64,000 bases of DNA, taken from NCBI RefSeq assembly GCF_024734075.1, contig NZ_CP102850.1, positions 744,001 to 808,000 of the forward strand, in the 5' to 3' direction. This DNA is from Gordonia mangrovi. Its GTDB lineage: Bacteria > Actinomycetota > Actinomycetes > Mycobacteriales > Mycobacteriaceae. Under the pieces are notes generated by a model. That model had not been told where the DNA came from. It ran no database searches and saw only the letters and a program-made list of their open reading frames with translations. This document shows positions 54,442 through 63,167 of the stretch, one piece after another (the stretch's first letter is position 1; each line of letters begins with the position of its first letter). The position numbers and the translations under genes were made by a program.

Positions 54442-56037
54442 GTGGCTGAGACCGTGACCCAACTCCTTCGCGAGCGGACCGATGACGACAACTTGGCGAT
54501 CACCTACAACGGCCGTCGATGGTCGTGGCGTGAGTACGTCGCGGCGGCCGAGCAGGCGAGCGCCGCAGTGCTCGGGATCGCCGATCGTTCGCGTCCCCCG
54601 CACGTGGGCACGTTGTTGGGCAACACCCCCGACATGCTCATCGCACTGGCTGCCGGCGCGCTGGGCGGCTACGTCACCGTCGGTGTCAACAACACCCGCC
54701 GCGGCGACGGCCTGGCCGCCGACATTCTGCGTGCCGATTGCCAGATCCTCATCACCGACGCCGAGCACCGAGGACTGCTCGACGGCCTCGACCTGCCCGG
54801 CGTCCGCGTGCTCGACACCTCCGCGACCGAGTGGGCCGACCTGCTCGGCGAGGCCGGCGACCTGGTTCCGCTGGCCGTACCCACGGCGGCGGACACCTTC
54901 ATGCTGATCTTCACCTCCGGGACCAGCGGCAACCCCAAGCCGGTTCGGTTCGCGCACATGATGATCCCGTTCGCCGGGCCGGTGCTCGCCGACAAGTACC
55001 AGATCGGCCCCGGCGACGTCTGCTACCTGTCCATGCCACTGTTCCACTCGGCGGCACTGATGGGCGGCTATTGCGTGGCACTGTGCGGGGGCGCCGCGAT
55101 CGCGCCGGCGACGTTCTCGGCGTCGACCTTCCTCGACGACATCCGACGCTACAACGCGACATACATGAACTACGTGGGCAAGCCACTCGCCTACATCCTC
55201 GCCACCGAGGAGAAGCCCGACGACGCCGACAACCCGCTGCGGGTGGCCTTCGGCAACGAGGCGACCGACCGCGACATCACCGAGTTCTCCCGCCGCTTTG
55301 GCTGCACCGTATGGGACGGCTTCGGCTCCACCGAACTCGCCATCATCATCACCCGCGAGCCCGGCACGCCGGAGGGTTCGATCGGCAAGGGCTTCCCCAA
55401 TGTGGCCGTGTACAACTCGGGCACGGTGACCGAATGCCCGCGCGCCGAGTTCGACGACAACGGCGCCTTGTCGAACGCCGATGAGGCCATCGGTGAGTTG
55501 GTGAATGTCGAGGGCGCCGGAATGTTCATGGGGTACTACAACGACGAGGCGTCCACCAGCGAACGGATGCGTCACGGGATGTACTGGTCGGGCGATCTCG
55601 CCTACAAGGACGCCGACGACTGGATCTACCTGGCCGGACGCACCGGGGACTGGATGCGGGTAGACGGCGAGAACCTCGCCGCCGGACCGATCGAACGAAT
55701 CCTGTTGCGGCTGCCGGAGATCAATCGGGTCGCCGTCTACGCGGTGCCCGACGAGCACGTCGGTGACGCGGTGATGGCAGCGGTCGTCTTGCAGGACGAC
55801 GCCACCCTGACACCCGAGAGACTTGCCGAACAGCTTGCTGCTCAGGCAGATCTGTCACCCAAGGCGTGGCCGCGGTTCGTGCGCATCGAGGACGACCTGC
55901 CGACCACCGCCACCAACAAGATACTCAAGCGGGAGTTGAAGAAGGAGGGCCCGGTGGCGGGCTCCCGCGGCACGCTGTTGACCCGCGACGCCCGGTCCAC
56001 CGAGTATCGGCTGTCGGCGGACACCGCTGCGGTCTGA
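54442..56037 (+). CDS. FadD17-like acyl-CoA synthetase
   Basis: A 531-aa AMP-forming CoA ligase. The P-loop is MLIFTSGTSGNPKPV (about residues 153-167). The A5 motif is WDGFGSTELA, then YWSGDLAY and the C-terminal Lys in TTATNKILKREL. Blocks such as HVGTLLGNTPDMLIAL, ATYMNYVGKPLAYIL and DDADNPLRVAFGNE resemble mycobacterial FadD17, which activates cholesterol side-chain fragments. The KstR-type box supports a sterol role. An ATG at 54415 would add 9 residues. The specific substrate is not shown. Confidence 0.82.
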   Translation: MAETVTQLLRERTDDDNLAITYNGRRWSWREYVAAAEQASAAVLGIADRSRPPHVGTLLGNTPDMLIALAAGALGGYVTVGVNNTRRGDGLAADILRADCQILITDAEHRGLLDGLDLPGVRVLDTSATEWADLLGEAGDLVPLAVPTAADTFMLIFTSGTSGNPKPVRFAHMMIPFAGPVLADKYQIGPGDVCYLSMPLFHSAALMGGYCVALCGGAAIAPATFSASTFLDDIRRYNATYMNYVGKPLAYILATEEKPDDADNPLRVAFGNEATDRDITEFSRRFGCTVWDGFGSTELAIIITREPGTPEGSIGKGFPNVAVYNSGTVTECPRAEFDDNGALSNADEAIGELVNVEGAGMFMGYYNDEASTSERMRHGMYWSGDLAYKDADDWIYLAGRTGDWMRVDGENLAAGPIERILLRLPEINRVAVYAVPDEHVGDAVMAAVVLQDDATLTPERLAEQLAAQADLSPKAWPRFVRIEDDLPTTATNKILKRELKKEGPVAGSRGTLLTRDARSTEYRLSADTAAV

Positions 56038-56042
56038 CCACC

Positions 56043-57113
56043 ATGAGCGCACCCACCGCCGACGGGACCGGCAGATCCGGCCTGCCCACCGACCCGGCGG
56101 ATGTGACACCCGAGGTGCTCGGCCGACTGCTGAATACCGACGTGCGGTCGGTGCGCTACGAACGGGTAGGCTCCGGGCAGATGGCCGGCTCGTATCGGCT
56201 CACCCCGGAGTATGCGGAACACACCGGGCCGAACCCTCCGCCTGCCACATTGGTGGCCAAGCTCGCCATCGGAGAGCTCTCCCAGCGACAGTTCGCGGCC
56301 GGGGTGTTCCGCAACGAGGTGCTGTTCTACCGGCGGCTGGCACCAACACTGACCGCACCCATCCCGCGATGCCATGCTGCCGAGATCTCCGCCGACGACA
56401 CCGAGTTCATCCTGCTGCTCGAGGACATCGCGCCGGCGGAACAGGGCGATCAGATCGCCGGATGCGCCCCCGAGCAGGCGCGTGCGATCGCGGTGGCCGC
56501 CGCCGGCATCCACGCGCCGCGCTGGTGCGACAACACCCTCTTCGAACTGCCCGGGCTGGCGCTGCCCACCCACGATGACCGTGTCCTGATGGATTCGATC
56601 CTCGAGCCCATGGCGGATACCTTCCGCAATCGGTTCGCGCTGACGGGGCGTGCCGCCGACGCCGTCGACTGGCTGGTCGCCGAGGCCGGGCCATGGATCG
56701 AGCGACCACCCCGCCGATTCGCGCTGATCCACGGTGACCTGCGGATCGACAACGTCCTGTTCGGCGCCGACGGCGCGGTCACCATCGTCGACTGGCAGAC
56801 GATCACCGTCGGTAACCCGCTGCGCGACATCGCCTTTCTCTTGTCCACGAGTCTGACCACGGCGGATCGTCGGGCGCATGAGCGGGAGATCGTGGCGGCC
56901 TATCACGCCGCACTGATCGACCAGGGCGTCACCGACTGGTCGATCGAGGACTGCTGGGAGTCCTATGTCGACTCCCTCATCCAGGCGCCGATGATCATCG
57001 TGTTCGGTTGTGGCGCGGCCATGCCGACCGAACGTGGCGACCGGATGTTCAGAACGATGCTGGACCGCAGCGCCGCGGCGATCGACGACCTCGTGCCGGG
57101 TGCCCTCGGGTGA
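56043..57113 (+). CDS. APH-fold phosphotransferase-like protein
   Basis: A 356-aa protein with the aminoglycoside/hydroxyl-CoA kinase fold. It has the catalytic loop LIHGDLRIDNVLFG (HGD-x4-N, about 231-244), the metal-binding Asp in TIVDWQ, and the N-terminal ATP-anchoring Lys in LVAKLAIGE. The gene is 6 bp after the CoA ligase and overlaps the epimerase by GTGA. This context, and known APH-like 4-hydroxyacyl-CoA kinases (LvaA, ACAD10/11 N-domain), suggests a CoA-ester hydroxyl kinase more than antibiotic resistance. That is inference. Confidence 0.8.
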   Translation: MSAPTADGTGRSGLPTDPADVTPEVLGRLLNTDVRSVRYERVGSGQMAGSYRLTPEYAEHTGPNPPPATLVAKLAIGELSQRQFAAGVFRNEVLFYRRLAPTLTAPIPRCHAAEISADDTEFILLLEDIAPAEQGDQIAGCAPEQARAIAVAAAGIHAPRWCDNTLFELPGLALPTHDDRVLMDSILEPMADTFRNRFALTGRAADAVDWLVAEAGPWIERPPRRFALIHGDLRIDNVLFGADGAVTIVDWQTITVGNPLRDIAFLLSTSLTTADRRAHEREIVAAYHAALIDQGVTDWSIEDCWESYVDSLIQAPMIIVFGCGAAMPTERGDRMFRTMLDRSAAAIDDLVPGALG

Positions 57114-58105
57114 AGCTGGTCATCGGCGCCGGCGGCTTTCTCGGCTCCCATGTCGTTCGTCGCCTCGTCGCCGATGGCGAGCACGTCCGCGTCCTCGTCC
57201 GGGAATCGAGCGACACCCGGTCGATCGACGATCTCGACATCGAACGGTTCACCGGCGACCTGTTCGACACCGATCAGGTCGCTGCGGCGATGGCAGACTG
57301 CGACGTGGTGTTCTACTGCGCGGTGGACACGCGAGCCTGGTTGACCGACCCCGCACCGCTCTACCGGACAAATGTGGAAGCGCTGCGATCGGTGCTGGAC
57401 GTCGCGGCGAACGCCGGCCTGCGGAAGTACGTCTACACCAGCACGATCGCCACGATCGGCCGCGTCACCGGACGGCCCGTGACCGAGTCCGATGCCTTCA
57501 ACTGGCATCGGCACGCTTCTGACTACGTGAAGAGTCGGGTTGCCGGCGAAGAGCTGGCGTTGAGCTACGCACGTGACCGCGGTGTTCCGGTGGTGGCCAT
57601 GTGTGTGGCGAACACATACGGAGCGCGCGACTTCCAGCCGACCCCGCACGGACAGTTCGTCGCCGCCGCCGCGTTGGGCAAGCTGCCGTTCACCGTTCGC
57701 AACTGTCACGCAGAGTCCGTCGGCATCGAGGACGCCGCCGACGCCCTCGTGCTGGCGGCGACGAAAGGCCGTGCGGGCGAGCGCTACATCGTCTCCGAAC
57801 GTGTGATGGATCTCGGCGAGATCATCTCGATCGCGGCATCGGCGGGCAATCGTACGCCACCACGACTCGTGCTGCATCGACCGGTTCTCTATCTCATCGG
57901 GGCCGTCGGCTCCGTGAGAGCCGCCCTCACCCGCTCACCGGTCCAACTCACTGTGACCTCGGTTCGTCTGATGAACTTCATGTCCCCGGCCGACCACAGC
58001 AAGGCCGAACGCGAACTCGGTTGGCACCCACGTCCGGTGACCGACTCGATCACGGCCGGCGCCCGGTTCTGGATCGACCGTGTGGCGCAGCGGGCTTCCC
58101 GCTGA
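57110..58105 (+). CDS. NAD-dependent epimerase/3-beta-HSD-like protein
   Basis: A 331-aa extended SDR. GAGGFLGSH (residues 6-14) binds NAD. The segment VVFYCAVDTRAWLTDPAPLY follows. STIATIGR and YVKSRVAGEE give the Ser-Tyr-Lys set (Tyr about 143). A hydrophobic patch (PVLYLIGAVGSVRAAL) near 270 may touch membrane. GTG 57110 overlaps the APH-fold gene. It probably oxidises or reduces a hydroxyl on a lipid or sterol-like acyl substrate made with the upstream ligase. Confidence 0.82.
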   Translation: MKLVIGAGGFLGSHVVRRLVADGEHVRVLVRESSDTRSIDDLDIERFTGDLFDTDQVAAAMADCDVVFYCAVDTRAWLTDPAPLYRTNVEALRSVLDVAANAGLRKYVYTSTIATIGRVTGRPVTESDAFNWHRHASDYVKSRVAGEELALSYARDRGVPVVAMCVANTYGARDFQPTPHGQFVAAAALGKLPFTVRNCHAESVGIEDAADALVLAATKGRAGERYIVSERVMDLGEIISIAASAGNRTPPRLVLHRPVLYLIGAVGSVRAALTRSPVQLTVTSVRLMNFMSPADHSKAERELGWHPRPVTDSITAGARFWIDRVAQRASR

Positions 58106-58177
58106 TCGCCCAGCGAGCCACGTACCCCACCGCCGATCGAGCAGCAAGCAACGAAGAACCGAACGCCCCCACCTACC

Positions 58178-58224
58178 TGCTGATCGAGTAGCGAGCGACG
58201 AAGGAGCGAGCGTATCGAGATCAG
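58178..58224. repeat. extragenic CTGATCGAGTAG ... CGTATCGAGATCAG element
   Basis: A short member of the TCTCGATACG/CTACTCGACC family, in the 328-bp gap after the epimerase gene. It is a variant with GATCAG in place of GACCAG at both ends. Such compensatory changes keep the hairpin. Confidence 0.75.
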
Positions 58225-58275
58225 CCCCCCGACACCTCATTTCACACACGAGCCAGCTCCCGAATCCCACCGCGA

Positions 58276-58380
58276 CAGAATTGTCGGAGTCCCCCGATAT
58301 CCTGGTCCCACACATTCGAAAGTAGTTGTCCACCCGCCCCATCCGACGGACGAAACCTGTCAGACCAGCCCGATATCCTG
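58276..58380 (-). promoter_or_regulatory. paired CAG-N2-TATCGG-N8-GACA motif upstream of DUF222/HNH copy 2
   Basis: On the minus strand one motif starts at 58380 and a second at 58304, 76 bp apart. Both point away from the HNH gene at 58434. The near motif is preceded by GGGAATCGAACTG, the same lead as in the modules upstream of copy 1. The spacer differs, so only the motifs and their spacing are conserved. Confidence 0.85.
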
Positions 58381-58433
58381 GTACCAGTTCGATTCCCGCA
58401 GCCGATCCGACCCGCACACCGCGAAGGACGCAC

Positions 58434-60206
58434 ATGTTCACCTACACCGACCCGGTGGCCGACGAGGCGCTGATCGCCTCGGCCGACACCGCACCGTTGG
58501 GTGACCATGCACGCGAAGCCCTTCGACTCAGTCAACAGGCCGGCGCCCTCGCGGTGTTGGCGGCACATGAGATCGGGCGGCGCACCTACACCGAGCGCCT
58601 CAACAGCGGCGGACGCAATGGCCGACCGGCCTCCCACTCCACTGCCGAGAAGGCCGCACTCGGGGAAGTGTCGCTACAGCTGCGGATCTCCCGATCCAAG
58701 GCCGCCAAATGGATAACCCTCGGCGACCAACTCGCCACGCTCCCCAAGTTCCGGGCACAGTTCCTGGCCGGCAAGCACAGCATCCACCGCATGTCACTCC
58801 TGGCCGCATCCGCGCAAGACGCCCCCGAAGGCGACCTACGGGATCGGTGGGCCGACGCCGACGACGAAGCTCTCGACAGCGACACCGATGCGACCGACCT
58901 CCCCGATCAGCCCACCTTCGACGACCTGCCCGACGACGTCGAGGCTGACGCCGATGCCGACACTCCCGGCGGTGACCGAGCCGACGACCAGGGCAGCGAC
59001 ACCGAGGATGACGCCGACGGCCAGGACGAGGACGCCGAGCCGATCACCTTCGAGGACCTTGCGCTCGATCTCGCGCAGCGCTCATCCACCGACCCGGCGC
59101 TACGGGACGAACTCAACGAAGCCCTGATCGAACTCGATCCCGACCGCGCCGAGAACATCCGCGAAGAATTCGGCGAGGCGTGGCAGAACGTCACCATCAC
59201 CGACGACGCCCACGGTCATGTCAACGTGGACGCATGCATGCCCGCAGAACACGGCGTTCATCTCCGCGACCGTATTGCCCGAATGCTCAAACGACGGGTG
59301 TGTCGCCTCGACCCACGGACCCTCGGGCAACAACGCGTCGAAGCGCTCGCCGAAATCCAGGGCGCGCCCGGCGCGAAACTGCGCTGCCGATGTGGACTCG
59401 ACACCTGCCCGGCAGCCAAGACCCGCACGCGCGGCAATCGCGGACGCGGCGTAGAAATGCCGCAACCTGCCGACGCCACGTTCGACGCCGAGGCGCCGCA
59501 GACCTCCGACATTGCCACCGATATCCCTGCTGACGCCGACGAACCCACCGACGCAGGCGTCGATGCAGTCGTCACAGCCGGGGATGCCGACGAGGCTGCC
59601 TCCAACAACGACACGGCTGCCTCCGCCGACAACACAGACTCCGATGACGACGAGGACCCCACCACCGCACCGTCTCGGCACACACTGTACGTCGACCCCA
59701 CCGGCCGAGACGTCACCCGGCTCGCCGGCTACGGCGCAATCGATCCCGCCCACGCCGAACGAGTCGCACCGCAGGCGCAGATCCTCACCGCACCGGCCAT
59801 GCCGGAACGCCGCACCACCAGCGGTCTCGTGCTGCTCGGCAACCGGTCGCCGGCACCGCCGATCGACCCGAGCGGGCACGGCGGCTTTGGCAATCCGCCG
59901 CCCGGCGCCCTGACCTACGCACCGCCCGCCGCATTGCGGGCCGAGATCCTCTATCTCGATCACCGCTGCCGATATCCGTTCTGCAACAGGCCGTCCGACA
60001 CATGTGAACTCGACCATCTGGTCAAGTTCAACCATGCCGACCCGCTGGCCGGCGGCTGGACCGTGCCCTACAACCTGATCCCGCTCTGCCGCCCCGACCA
60101 CGACCGCAAACACGACGGGCCGTGGATACCCACCATGCACACCGACCGCACCGTAACGTGGACCAACCTGCGCACCGGGCAGACGATCATCACCCACCCG
60201 CGGTGA
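58434..60206 (+). CDS. DUF222/HNH endonuclease (13E12-repeat family), copy 2
   Basis: A 590-aa protein. The N-terminal DUF222 domain (about 1-310) has an acidic insert near residues 145-205. The Cys cluster is CRCGLDTCPAAK. Then comes a variable acidic linker rich in Asp, Ala and Thr. The HNH domain starts at about 512: CRYPFCNRPSDTCELDHL, N in VPYNLIPLC, and DHDRKH. ATG 58434 (MFTYTDP) follows GAAGGAC and aligns with the start of copy 1 (MFTFTDR). The tail of about 80 residues is almost the same as copy 1. The role is unknown for the family. Confidence 0.9.
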   Translation: MFTYTDPVADEALIASADTAPLGDHAREALRLSQQAGALAVLAAHEIGRRTYTERLNSGGRNGRPASHSTAEKAALGEVSLQLRISRSKAAKWITLGDQLATLPKFRAQFLAGKHSIHRMSLLAASAQDAPEGDLRDRWADADDEALDSDTDATDLPDQPTFDDLPDDVEADADADTPGGDRADDQGSDTEDDADGQDEDAEPITFEDLALDLAQRSSTDPALRDELNEALIELDPDRAENIREEFGEAWQNVTITDDAHGHVNVDACMPAEHGVHLRDRIARMLKRRVCRLDPRTLGQQRVEALAEIQGAPGAKLRCRCGLDTCPAAKTRTRGNRGRGVEMPQPADATFDAEAPQTSDIATDIPADADEPTDAGVDAVVTAGDADEAASNNDTAASADNTDSDDDEDPTTAPSRHTLYVDPTGRDVTRLAGYGAIDPAHAERVAPQAQILTAPAMPERRTTSGLVLLGNRSPAPPIDPSGHGGFGNPPPGALTYAPPAALRAEILYLDHRCRYPFCNRPSDTCELDHLVKFNHADPLAGGWTVPYNLIPLCRPDHDRKHDGPWIPTMHTDRTVTWTNLRTGQTIITHPR

Positions 60207-60221
60207 GGGCGCGCCCCGAGT

Positions 60222-61139
60222 TCAGCCGTCACCCAGCAGTTCGGCGAGTTCGGCCAGCGTGTATGGCGCATTGTCCTTGTGATCGCGGTAGGCGATGAAC
60301 GACGCCTGCTGCGGTTCATATCGTCCGATGAATCCGCCGGCGGCGGTGAAGACCTGACCGGTGATCCCCCGCGCGGCATCGCTGGCGAGGAACACATACA
60401 GTGCGGCGACGTACTCGGGTGGCGCAGGATCGAGGGCCGCGTCACGTGTGAGCTCGTCCAGAATCCCCCGGCGGTGCAGGCTCTCGATGTGGGAGACGTA
60501 GTGGTCACCGCTCGACAACCGCGACTTCGCGCCCGGCATCACCACGTTGACCCGCACACCGCGATCGGCGAGATCGGCACCAGCGGCCAGCGCAAGGGCG
60601 TTGACCCCGCCCTTGGCCGCCGGGTAGCCACTACCCCCGAACATCCCGAGCGACGCCGCCGACCCGGTCAGGACGATCGAGCCGGTCCCCTGTTCGGCGA
60701 AGACCCGGCCCGCGGCCTGCACCAGATGAAATGCGCTCATCAGATGTGCGTCGAGCTGGTCACGGAACTCCTCGGCGCTGATCGACAGAATCGTCGATCC
60801 CGCCGGTTCGGCGATGCCGGCACAGTTGATGGCGACGTCGAGCGCCCCGAACTCCGAGAGCGCCGCATCGACCATCTTCTGGGCCACGCCGTCATCGCCG
60901 GCCGACCCGATGACGCCCACGGCATAGCCACCACCGCCACGGATCTCGGTGACGGTCTCGTCGACCGCCACCGGATCGCGACCGTTGATCACCACCGACA
61001 CACCACACCCGGCGAGCGCATAGGCCACTGACAGGCCGATCCCCCGTGTCGCGCCGGCCACCACGGCGACGCGACCCGAGAGACTCAGGTCCCCCACCGC
61101 CGGCCAGAGGGCGGTCACCGACTCGGGGTCATCAGACAC
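60222..61139 (-). CDS. short-chain dehydrogenase/reductase near CYP51
   Basis: A 305-aa SDR with AGATRGIG (about residues 28-35), INCAGIAEPA, TGSAASLG and the Tyr/Lys pair in GYPAAKGG. GTG 61139 overlaps the end of the 422-aa gene by 8 bp; a longer frame upstream lies within that gene and was not chosen. It ends the CYP51-ferredoxin-NTF2-unknown-SDR run and may act on sterol-like ketones. Substrate unknown. Confidence 0.85.
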   Translation of the reverse strand: MSDDPESVTALWPAVGDLSLSGRVAVVAGATRGIGLSVAYALAGCGVSVVINGRDPVAVDETVTEIRGGGGYAVGVIGSAGDDGVAQKMVDAALSEFGALDVAINCAGIAEPAGSTILSISAEEFRDQLDAHLMSAFHLVQAAGRVFAEQGTGSIVLTGSAASLGMFGGSGYPAAKGGVNALALAAGADLADRGVRVNVVMPGAKSRLSSGDHYVSHIESLHRRGILDELTRDAALDPAPPEYVAALYVFLASDAARGITGQVFTAAGGFIGRYEPQQASFIAYRDHKDNAPYTLAELAELLGDG

Positions 61140-62400
61140 CGCTACCCACCGGCGTGATCGGAATCGAACGCCCGCGGTCGGTGAACTCGAAGTCGGCGCC
61201 CGAACTGAATCGCGCGATCGCCACCTCCCCCGACTCCCGGTGCGCGGCATCCCCTCTGCTCATCACGAACTCGGTGGCACCGTCGGCAGCGGTTGCCGAC
61301 GACACCGCCCAGTACGCGTCCACCGCGGTCGCGATCGCCTGCAGCGGTTCGACGTGGTCGGCATCGAGAAGCGCGATCCAGCCGCCGTCGACGACCGCAT
61401 CCGACTCGGTCGGCACCCGAACGACGACGTCGTCACCCCGCACCTCGGCAGCCACCCCGGTGTAGGCGAGCGGACCGAGAACCGGATGCAGGTTAATCAC
61501 CGTCGCAAGGGCCGACGCATCGGCACCCAACATCAGCGCCCGCCGCAGACGATCGGCCGACAACCCCGCGATGCCGGTCAACTGCTTGCGGTATATCTCG
61601 CGCACCTGGGCCTCATCGGTCGCATGCCGACGAACCGACCAGAGGAAGCCGAGCGACAACAACTGGTGCTGCAGGGCGATCTCCTCCGCGATCCGGGCCA
61701 GCGCGGTGTGCGACCACTCGCGGAACTGCAGATCTGCCCGGAGCGGCCCCCGATAGTCGACCAGTCCGTCTGTCGCCGACCCGTCGATGGGGGTGAGCGC
61801 CACCGTCCCGGCTCGGGTGCCGAACATCTCCTGCGCGTCGGACGGTAACGGCAGTTCGTCACGGTCGTCCTCGATCGTCACCGTCCACTCACAGTGCGGT
61901 GTGCGACCTTCCGGCCGTCGCGGCGGCCGGTGGATCGGACGAATGCGCGCCCGACGGTTCGTCGCGATCGCCGTCGCGTCGAATGTCGGGTCCTCGATGT
62001 CGTGACACATCGTGGTGACGTAGTCGTCGCCCATCGGTTCCACATCCATCAGCGCGCCGCAGTGCTGCAGGAAGAACGACCCGTGGTACTTGTCTGTCAC
62101 CTCATAGCGGAAGTCCATGAATTGCGGCGGCGCGCCGATGTCGAGCTGCAGGCACTTGAACATATCCTCGACACCGTCGCCGTCGATCCTCAGCGCAGAC
62201 CGCATGCGCTGGGTGTAGACGGGGCTGGCCGCCATCCATTCCTCGATGGCGACCTGGCCCATCACCTCACGACCGAACGCACTGATCAGATGGGCCATCC
62301 CGCTGCGATCGATCAACTGACCCGACAGCAATAGCTCGGGAACAAGGACCGCCAGCTGTTGGTGACTCAGCCCTTGATAGGCCGGCGCTGGATGAGTCAT
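61132..62400 (-). CDS. conserved protein of unknown function in the CYP51 operon
   Basis: A 422-aa protein I do not recognise. It has no signal peptide or membrane helix. Visible features are FFLQHCGALMDVEPMGD, VTTMCHDIEDPTFDATA and HCEWTVTIED, with Cys and His residues (about 115-180) that could bind metal or form a catalytic site. Then comes a helical region SLGFLWSVRRHATDEAQVREIYRKQL. It lies 8 bp downstream of the NTF2-like gene and overlaps the SDR, so it is probably expressed with CYP51. A loose similarity to ATC-hydrolase-like Cys motifs was considered but not trusted. Confidence 0.7.
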   Translation of the reverse strand: MTHPAPAYQGLSHQQLAVLVPELLLSGQLIDRSGMAHLISAFGREVMGQVAIEEWMAASPVYTQRMRSALRIDGDGVEDMFKCLQLDIGAPPQFMDFRYEVTDKYHGSFFLQHCGALMDVEPMGDDYVTTMCHDIEDPTFDATAIATNRRARIRPIHRPPRRPEGRTPHCEWTVTIEDDRDELPLPSDAQEMFGTRAGTVALTPIDGSATDGLVDYRGPLRADLQFREWSHTALARIAEEIALQHQLLSLGFLWSVRRHATDEAQVREIYRKQLTGIAGLSADRLRRALMLGADASALATVINLHPVLGPLAYTGVAAEVRGDDVVVRVPTESDAVVDGGWIALLDADHVEPLQAIATAVDAYWAVSSATAADGATEFVMSRGDAAHRESGEVAIARFSSGADFEFTDRGRSIPITPVGSGV

Positions 62401-62408
62401 GTGTCAGC

Positions 62409-62966
62409 TCACCAGAACTTCACGGGCGCCTTGCCGAACGGATACCAGCCGGGCTGATCACCCGTGGCCTTCTCGATCCGCTTGAGCATCCCGTCGCTCA
62501 TCGCGTTGTTCTTCAGCATCTCGATGAACAGCGCAGAGACATTGCCGTAGTCGAAGAAGTCACGCTGCCACGAGAACTGGAAGTTGCCGCCGTATTTGAA
62601 CCAACTGCCCTGGATACCCTCGAGCGCGTAGCTGCTACCGTCCTCACGCTTGCCGTTGTACACCTGCTTCCAGAAGCCGATCATGTCGCCGGTCTGATCG
62701 TCGATCACCCACGCCTGATACGGATACTCCCACCCCTCGAGGCCTTCCATCTCCTGGCCCAACGCGATGTCGCGGATCTCGTCGCGGCCGACGGCCATGA
62801 AATCCTTGTCCGGGCCATAGTTCCACCCGTAGGTGGCGTCCTCGGTGTAGAACTCCGCAAGGGGTTTCCAGTCGCCGGCCTTCTCCGCCTCGATGTTGGC
62901 GTCCAACCATCGCTGCTTCATCTCTTCCAGTTCGGCACGATCAAAAGGCATCTCGGGGATCTCCAC
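62409..62966 (-). CDS. NTF2/SnoaL-like protein
   Basis: A 185-aa protein of the nuclear-transport-factor-2/SnoaL fold, seen from the helix RAELEEMKQRWLDANIEAEKAGDW (about 9-32), LAEFYTEDATYGWNYGPD and WVIDDQTGDMIGFWKQVYNG. It directly follows the ferredoxin stop and precedes the unknown 422-aa gene. Neighbour location suggests a steroid- or terpenoid-processing role (isomerase or epoxide hydrolase-like), but no catalytic set is certain. Confidence 0.8.
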   Translation of the reverse strand: MEIPEMPFDRAELEEMKQRWLDANIEAEKAGDWKPLAEFYTEDATYGWNYGPDKDFMAVGRDEIRDIALGQEMEGLEGWEYPYQAWVIDDQTGDMIGFWKQVYNGKREDGSSYALEGIQGSWFKYGGNFQFSWQRDFFDYGNVSALFIEMLKNNAMSDGMLKRIEKATGDQPGWYPFGKAPVKFW

Positions 62967-63161
62967 TCACTCGTCGTCGACAATCTTCAGGGCTTGTGTC
63001 GGGCAATAGGTCACCGCAGCCTCGACCTCGGCCCGCCGGCTCTCATCGGGTTCCCTCTGCAGGATCTCGACGTGATCGGCATGCGCCCGGAAGACGTCGG
63101 GCGCCTCCATCTCGCACATCCCGTGCCCCTGACACAGGTCCAGGTCCACTTCGACACGCAT
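62967..63161 (-). CDS. [3Fe-4S] ferredoxin partner of CYP51
   Basis: A 64-aa ferredoxin with C-x2-H-x2-C (CQGHGMC, about residues 10-16) and a final YCPTQAL Cys-Pro. This pattern is typical of single [3Fe-4S] ferredoxins that feed P450s. It lies 6 bp downstream of the CYP51 gene, as in mycobacteria (Rv0763c position). It would get electrons from a ferredoxin reductase such as the one at 12831. Confidence 0.92.
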   Translation of the reverse strand: MRVEVDLDLCQGHGMCEMEAPDVFRAHADHVEILQREPDESRRAEVEAAVTYCPTQALKIVDDE

Positions 63162-63167
63162 CAGCGG

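Noticed and set aside
56043..57113. Aminoglycoside resistance gene
   Set aside because: Only the kinase fold is shared. Its coupling to a CoA ligase and an epimerase makes acyl metabolism more likely.
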